Assembly (NCBI GenBank): GCA_001801485.1 | Contig: MGXV01000023.1 | Location: 1 to 27,701, forward strand | Length of the DNA: 27,701 nucleotides | Direction of reading: 5' to 3' | Origin: Gammaproteobacteria bacterium RIFCSPHIGHO2_12_FULL_37_14 | Lineage (GTDB): Bacteria; Pseudomonadota; Gammaproteobacteria; DSM-16500 | Part shown: positions 23,808-27,701 of the stretch, one piece after another | Layout: every line of letters begins with the position of its first letter | Numbering within the stretch: the first letter of the stretch is position 1 | Made by a program: the position numbers and the translations under genes | The notes under the pieces: model-generated | The model's input: only the letters and a program-made list of their open reading frames with translations | Databases searched by the model: none | What the model was told of the DNA's origin: nothing

Positions 23808-25013
23808 TTAATTTGATAAAGCAGCTTGAAAAACATGATTTATTTTTTCAATCGCTTCATCAATTTGATTTTCAGTAATCACAAGAGGCGGTGCAAAACG
23901 AATCACCGTCTGATGTGTTTCTTTTGTTAAAATACCTTCCGCTAATAAATCAAGACATAATTGATGTGCTGAATATTTTTCTTGAACTTCAACGCCTATC
24001 AATAAACCTTTTCCTCTCACAGCTTTAATTAAGGGTGACCCAAGTGATTTCAATTTAGCTTGAAAATATTCGCCCAACTCGAATGCGCGATCAATTAAGT
24101 TTTCTTCCTGTAATATTTTCATCGCCAAAAGTGCAACCGTTGCCGACAATGGATTTCCGCCAAAAGTACTACCATGATCGCCTGGCGTAAAAACATCCAT
24201 CACTTCTTTGCGGCTCAAAAATAATGATACAGGAAGTAACCCTCCACCGAGGGCCTTCCCTAACAATATGGCATCGGGTTGTATTTCTTCATATTGATAA
24301 GCAAAAAGTTTTCCTGTCCGCCCAAGACCCGTTTGAATTTCATCACAAATAAAAAGCACATTATTTTTTTTACAAATTGAGGCGCAGGTTTTGAGATATC
24401 CATTTTTAGGCACAATGATCCCACCTTCACCTTGTATAGGCTCAACCAAAAACGCTGCTGTATGGGGCGTAATTGCTTTTTCAAGTGCACTTTCATCATC
24501 ATAAGGAATAATCTTGAAACCTGGTGTAAAAGGCCCAAAACCATTGCGATATTGTGCCTCACTTGACATGCTAATAATTGAAATGGTCCGTCCATGAAAA
24601 TTGCCGGCACATACAATAATTTCAGCTTGGTTTTCAGGCACATTTTTAACCGTATACGCCCATTTCCGGGCCGCTTTTAATGCAGTTTCAACTGCTTCTG
24701 CGCCTGTATTCATAGGAAGTGCTTTATCAAAGCCGCTGAATTGACAAGCGTAAGCAAGAAATGAACTTAATTTATCGGTATAAAAGGCTCTTGATACGAT
24801 ATTTAATTGGCTCGCTTGAGATTGCAATGCTTGGACTAACTTGGGGTGACAATGACCATGACTAACGGCTGAATAAGCCCCCATCATGTCCATATATTGC
24901 TTGCCTTGATCGTCCCAAACATACACTCCTTTACCCTTCACCAACACGACAGGCATAGGCTCATAATTATGAGCCCCATATAAATGCTCAGTTGTCATAC
25001 TTAAATTAGGCAT
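23808..25013 (-). CDS. rocD: Ornithine aminotransferase (ornithine--oxo-acid transaminase)
   Basis: A 401-residue PLP enzyme of class III, the usual length. It converts ornithine and 2-oxoglutarate to glutamate-5-semialdehyde and glutamate, linking arginine breakdown to proline and glutamate. Seen: YGAHNYEPMPVV, typical of RocD, MNTGAEAVETALK (cofactor phosphate), GNFHGRT, the PLP-nitrogen aspartate in CDEIQTGLGR (Asp224), and the Schiff-base lysine Lys253 in LGKALGGGLLP. Start: ATG 25013 has GGGAG about 11 nt upstream but lies inside the end of the 6S RNA; ATG 24998 would give a start like other RocD proteins but lacks a ribosome site. It directly follows the 6S RNA, so a 6S-rocD transcript is likely. 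Confidence 0.93.
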   Translation of the reverse strand: MPNLSMTTEHLYGAHNYEPMPVVLVKGKGVYVWDDQGKQYMDMMGAYSAVSHGHCHPKLVQALQSQASQLNIVSRAFYTDKLSSFLAYACQFSGFDKALPMNTGAEAVETALKAARKWAYTVKNVPENQAEIIVCAGNFHGRTISIISMSSEAQYRNGFGPFTPGFKIIPYDDESALEKAITPHTAAFLVEPIQGEGGIIVPKNGYLKTCASICKKNNVLFICDEIQTGLGRTGKLFAYQYEEIQPDAILLGKALGGGLLPVSLFLSRKEVMDVFTPGDHGSTFGGNPLSATVALLAMKILQEENLIDRAFELGEYFQAKLKSLGSPLIKAVRGKGLLIGVEVQEKYSAHQLCLDLLAEGILTKETHQTVIRFAPPLVITENQIDEAIEKINHVFQAALSN

Positions 25014-25188
25014 AAAAAAAGTACTCCCGTGGAAGTCTCAAAAACCGGCTTTGATTAAGGCGGAAACCTCTGTGGTATTTTAGGCTCCCTTTTAACGTAC
25101 ATCAAAGGTCTGCACACCACACCACAATCGCGTTTCCTATTTTGTATGACTAAACGGTTTCGGACTGCTCCTCGGAAGCACTTTTTTT
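25014..25188 (-). ncRNA. ssrS: 6S RNA (SsrS)
   Basis: About 175 nt that fold into one long irregular hairpin. Closing stem: A7 plus GUGCUUCCGAGG pairs with CCACGGGAGUAC plus U7, with G-U wobbles that exist only on the minus strand. Inner stems AAACCG/CGGUUU, GGAAAC/GUUUCC, UGUGGU/ACCACA and terminal CCUUU/AAAGG flank a central bubble. The 5' half reads CAGUCCGAAACCG followed by UCAUAC, and the 3' bubble has GCCUUAA; both echo E. coli 6S RNA (CAGUCCCCUGAGCCG, CAUACC, GCCUUAA). 6S mimics an open promoter and sequesters sigma-70 RNA polymerase in stationary phase. In many bacteria it precedes ygfA; here it precedes rocD. Confidence 0.8.
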
Positions 25189-25203
25189 ATCGTTCCCATA
25201 TTA

Positions 25204-25209
25204 AGTATA
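25204..25209 (-). promoter_or_regulatory. Putative -10 of the 6S RNA gene
   Basis: TATACT on the minus strand, about 16-21 nt before the 6S hairpin; no good -35 is visible. The remainder of the gap to rlmD (25210-25356) is AT-rich, with a possible rlmD promoter element at 25327-25332. Confidence 0.4.
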
Positions 25210-25326
25210 GGCAAGAAACCTTTCTTTTCCACATCCCCTTCCCTAAACTTAAAAAATGTGCCTCTTTTAGTCTTTGTTTTTTTTCATGAATTCGATATAG
25301 TCTCATTTAAATCATCTATCCCTTAA

Positions 25327-25332
25327 TATAAT
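25327..25332 (+). promoter_or_regulatory. Putative -10 of rlmD
   Basis: A perfect TATAAT 24 nt before the rlmD start, with no convincing -35. The transcript would have a very short leader, and no ribosome site is seen before the rlmD ATG. Confidence 0.35.
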
Positions 25333-25356
25333 ACTTCCATTTCCATTTTCAACTAT

Positions 25357-26697
25357 ATGAATAAAAATGTAAAACTTGACAAAATAGAAAAAAGCGCGGT
25401 AGCCAAAATCCATTCCTTTAGTCATGATGGACGCGGTATTGCAACCATCAACAATAAAACAACATTCATTCCGGAAGCTTTGCCAGATGAGACAGTTTCA
25501 CTGCAAATCACAAAACATCACAGACATTACGATGAAGCAATGTTGTTATCAATCATTGAAAGCTCGTCCCACCGTACAGCTCCACCATGCCAACACTTTG
25601 GTGTTTGCGGCGGTTGCAGCTTGCAACATATGGATATTGAATCACAAATAATATTCAAACAACAAACAGTCATCGATCAATTAAATAAACTCGGCCATGT
25701 TACCCCAGCAGCCATACTCAATCCGCTTCATGCAAATTCCATTGCTTACCGGCATAAAGCACGTTTAGGCGTGAAATTTGTCATTAAAAAAAATAAGGTG
25801 TTGGTAGGTTTTAGGGAAAAGTCGAGCCGATATCTTGCTGATCTTGAACGTTGCGTTGTTTTACATCCGAAAATTGGTGAAAACCTTAATGCTCTGCGCG
25901 ATCTTATCGCATCACTCCATGCTTATCAACATATTCCTCAAATTGAAGTTGCGCGTGGCGATGAGGACACTGCGCTTGTCTTTCGTCACCTGATCCCACT
26001 TAACGAAGAAGATCAAATGAAGTTAATTGAGTTTGGCAAAAAAATGCAATTTCATATTTATTTGCAACCGAATGCACCTTTACCCGTCTCTTTGCTGTGG
26101 CCCACGGATTCAACAGATAAACTAAGCTATACTTTGCCTGATTTTCAACTGACTTTTCACTTTCATCCACTCGATTTCACGCAAGTTAATTTAGCCATGA
26201 ATCGGTTGATGGTCAAACAAGCCATAACGTTACTAGAACTTAAAAACAATGAAAAGGTACTTGACCTTTTTTGTGGAATAGGTAATTTTACTCTCCCTAT
26301 TGCTCGGTTTGCACATCATGTTGTAGGTATAGAGGGATCTCAAGAAATGGTATTAAGGGCAAAAGATAATGCAAAAATCAATCATATCAAAAATGCAGAC
26401 TTTTTTACTGCAAACTTAGATGAACCAGATGACAATGCACCTTGGTTAAAATCTCACTACGATAAACTGCTTCTTGACCCCGCGCGCGTTGGCGCAATCA
26501 ATATTTTACCTGCTCTGCAGCGTATTCAAGCAAAAAAAATTGTTTATGTTTCTTGTAATCCTGCAACGCTTGCTCGTGATGCCAACGAAATTGTTCATCA
26601 ATATGGCTACAAATTGAGCAAAATAGGAATAATCAATATGTTCCCACACACAAGCCATATTGAAGCAATGGCTGTTTTTGATAAGGATGAATCATGA
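25357..26697 (+). CDS. rlmD: 23S rRNA (uracil(1939)-C(5))-methyltransferase RlmD
   Basis: A 446-residue enzyme (E. coli RlmD/RumA is 433) that makes m5U1939 in 23S rRNA using SAM. Domains: an N-terminal TRAM domain (about residues 12-70, AKIHSFSHDGRGIAT), a 4Fe-4S site with Cys78, Cys84 and Cys87 (PPCQHFGVCGGCSLQ) plus a fourth in DLERCVV, then a Rossmann methyltransferase domain with VLDLFCGIGNFTLP and the catalytic Cys near residue 400 in VSCNPATLARD. LLLDPARVG is the conserved substrate motif. All expected residues are present. ATG 25357 starts a typical N-terminus. It overlaps the next gene's ATG by 4 nt (ATGA), so the Hpt protein is co-translated. Confidence 0.96.
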   Translation: MNKNVKLDKIEKSAVAKIHSFSHDGRGIATINNKTTFIPEALPDETVSLQITKHHRHYDEAMLLSIIESSSHRTAPPCQHFGVCGGCSLQHMDIESQIIFKQQTVIDQLNKLGHVTPAAILNPLHANSIAYRHKARLGVKFVIKKNKVLVGFREKSSRYLADLERCVVLHPKIGENLNALRDLIASLHAYQHIPQIEVARGDEDTALVFRHLIPLNEEDQMKLIEFGKKMQFHIYLQPNAPLPVSLLWPTDSTDKLSYTLPDFQLTFHFHPLDFTQVNLAMNRLMVKQAITLLELKNNEKVLDLFCGIGNFTLPIARFAHHVVGIEGSQEMVLRAKDNAKINHIKNADFFTANLDEPDDNAPWLKSHYDKLLLDPARVGAINILPALQRIQAKKIVYVSCNPATLARDANEIVHQYGYKLSKIGIINMFPHTSHIEAMAVFDKDES

Positions 26698-27056
26698 TGG
26701 ATATTTCTCTGCAAGATTTACCTGTCATCGATTGGAATCAAAGTCTTAAGTTGGTTGGACATCAGCAGGCGATCGCCGAAGAGTTGCTGGGGTTGTTAGT
26801 TAAAAATTTACCTAACGACATGTCGGCCATACAACATGCCTATTCCACTCACGATCTACTTGATCTACAAAAAAAAGTACACAAACTTCATGGCGCTATT
26901 TCTTATTGCGGTGTTCCCAGATTAAAAAAAATAATTGTTCACCTTGAAACAAATTTAAAAAACAATATAATTGAAGACCTTCCTGCCATTCTTCATCAAT
27001 TAAACGATGAAGCGCGTTTAGTTGTCACGCATCAAGATTCATCTAACCACAAATAA
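26694..27056 (+). CDS. Stand-alone histidine phosphotransfer (Hpt) domain protein
   Basis: A 120-residue all-helical protein that is a lone Hpt domain. The phospho-accepting His63 sits in VHKLHGAISYCGVPRL, the H-x-x-x-G form, closest to the Hpt end of BarA/LetS-type hybrid kinases. It would relay phosphate between a hybrid sensor kinase and a response regulator; neither is in this window. It starts at ATG 26694 within the rlmD stop (26695-26697), giving translational coupling to an rRNA methyltransferase. Alternative start ATG 26697 differs by one codon. There is no signal peptide or extra domain. Family assignment is good; its partner kinase is unknown. Confidence 0.88.
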   Translation: MMDISLQDLPVIDWNQSLKLVGHQQAIAEELLGLLVKNLPNDMSAIQHAYSTHDLLDLQKKVHKLHGAISYCGVPRLKKIIVHLETNLKNNIIEDLPAILHQLNDEARLVVTHQDSSNHK

Positions 27057-27094
27057 GTAAAGGATATGTCCCATACTATGGAGACCAAACATCA

Positions 27095-27701
27095 ATGAAT
27101 CAACTTGTTAAAAAATCTTTCTATCAAAAATATCAAGATGTGATGCCTCAAGGGGCTGGCGCTCTTTTTTTAATCCAAATATTTTCAACCCTTGGATTCA
27201 GTGTTTTATATTCCACGCTCATCTTATATGCAACACAAGGTTTGCATATGAATGATACCCTAGCAACAAGCATTACGGGTGCATTTGTTGCATTACACTA
27301 TTTTCTCCATCTTTTAGGCGGCTATATTGGTGGACGCTACTTAAGTTATCGCAGCTTATTTAGTATTGGGATGCTGTTACAAGTCTGTGGTTGCATACTC
27401 ATTTCCGTACCTGAAACTTCTTATTTACTGTGGGGACTCGCTGCTTTTTTAGGAGGAAGCGGCCTTAATGTCACTTGTATTAATTGCATGGTGACACAAT
27501 TATTTGAACCCGACGACAAACGCCGTGAAGCTGCATTTTTATGGAATTACAGCGGGATGAATATTGGATTTTTCGTTGGATTTACGATGGGTGGCTACTT
27601 TCACTTACATCATGCTTATCATGAATTATTTTTATTAAGCGCATTCGGCAATCTTGTTGCACTATTACTAACAATTTACAATTGGAAAATTTTAAAAGAC
27701 C
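27095..27701 (+). CDS. POT/PTR-family peptide transporter (MFS), N-terminal part
   Basis: The first 202 residues of a membrane transporter that runs off the right edge. Several hydrophobic helices are visible (ALFLIQIFSTLGFSVLYSTL, then MLLQVCGCILISVP and LWGLAAFLGGSGLNV). The early loop LLGGYIGGRYLSYR, the Gly-rich helix 4 and the following ATQ-like MVTQLFEP with RREAAFLWNYSGMNIG fit proton-coupled oligopeptide transporters (DtpA/YdgR type), whose motif after helix 4 has F-x-x-x-Y-x-x-x-N-x-G. It would import di- and tripeptides. ATG 27095 has GGAG about 11 nt upstream. It follows the Hpt gene by 38 nt on the same strand. The rest of the gene is needed to separate POT from other MFS families. 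Confidence 0.75.
   Translation, partial: MNQLVKKSFYQKYQDVMPQGAGALFLIQIFSTLGFSVLYSTLILYATQGLHMNDTLATSITGAFVALHYFLHLLGGYIGGRYLSYRSLFSIGMLLQVCGCILISVPETSYLLWGLAAFLGGSGLNVTCINCMVTQLFEPDDKRREAAFLWNYSGMNIGFFVGFTMGGYFHLHHAYHELFLLSAFGNLVALLLTIYNWKILKD

Noticed and set aside
24260..24643. Second open frame of 127 codons on the same strand inside rocD.
   Set aside because: It lies in another frame of a clearly conserved enzyme gene, has no recognisable motif, and is a shadow.
27066..27098. 10-codon frame ending in the transporter ATG (possible leader peptide).
   Set aside because: The AGGA is only 1 nt from the ATG, and a 10-codon frame is expected by chance.

Overview
This AT-rich window looks like chromosome of a host-associated gammaproteobacterium, probably of the Legionellales (Legionella/Coxiella-like). 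That placement is inference. It rests on large coiled-coil and LRR proteins resembling secreted effectors, a J-domain protein of the same style, a stand-alone Hpt protein with a BarA-type site, a TyrP-like permease, and gammaproteobacterial core genes (ettA, folD, rlmD, a 6S RNA, a Pro-Arg-His-Lys tRNA cluster). Several genes are decaying by frameshift and internal deletion, as expected of a lineage losing accessory functions.

Layout. 1-1.75 kb: the tail of a phage-type integrase, a DUF218-like gene and a frameshifted P-loop gene, together a mobile-element remnant. 1.75-3.2 kb: an overlapping GNAT acetyltransferase and nitrilase-family amidohydrolase, the two halves of a protein that is fused in some bacteria (the YhcX type). 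3.2-7.2 kb: two large minus-strand effector-like genes that share an approximately 220-bp 3' repeat encoding the same C-terminal tail; the downstream one carries a J-domain and seems to have lost its 5' end. 7.5-9.8 kb: a CBS-domain protein and EttA. 10-13.5 kb: an LRR/coiled-coil protein and two membrane-associated unknowns. 13.6-14.2 kb: a HigB/HigA-type toxin-antitoxin locus whose toxin has lost its N-terminus.

14.4-20.3 kb is the most unusual stretch. It holds the start of an isocyanide synthase (PvcA/Dit1 family) joined by deletion to the haem-binding end of a cytochrome P450. Next come a LysR regulator, a secreted NTF2-like protein, a frameshifted NAD(P)-binding reductase, a two-domain DOPA-4,5-dioxygenase-like protein overlapping a tyrosine/tryptophan permease, a gutted FMN reductase and an intact class I O-methyltransferase. 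Together these look like a partly dismantled aromatic-amino-acid tailoring locus, with tyrosine or DOPA as the likely substrate. It ends at a tRNA cluster.

20.4-27.7 kb is mainly core: four tRNAs with a clear promoter, folD, a small HTH regulator, a sugar porter, ornithine aminotransferase (rocD), a 6S RNA directly in front of rocD, rlmD overlapping an Hpt-domain gene, and the start of a POT-family peptide transporter. Between rocD and the sugar porter lies a 148-nt element with perfect 48-bp inverted arms.
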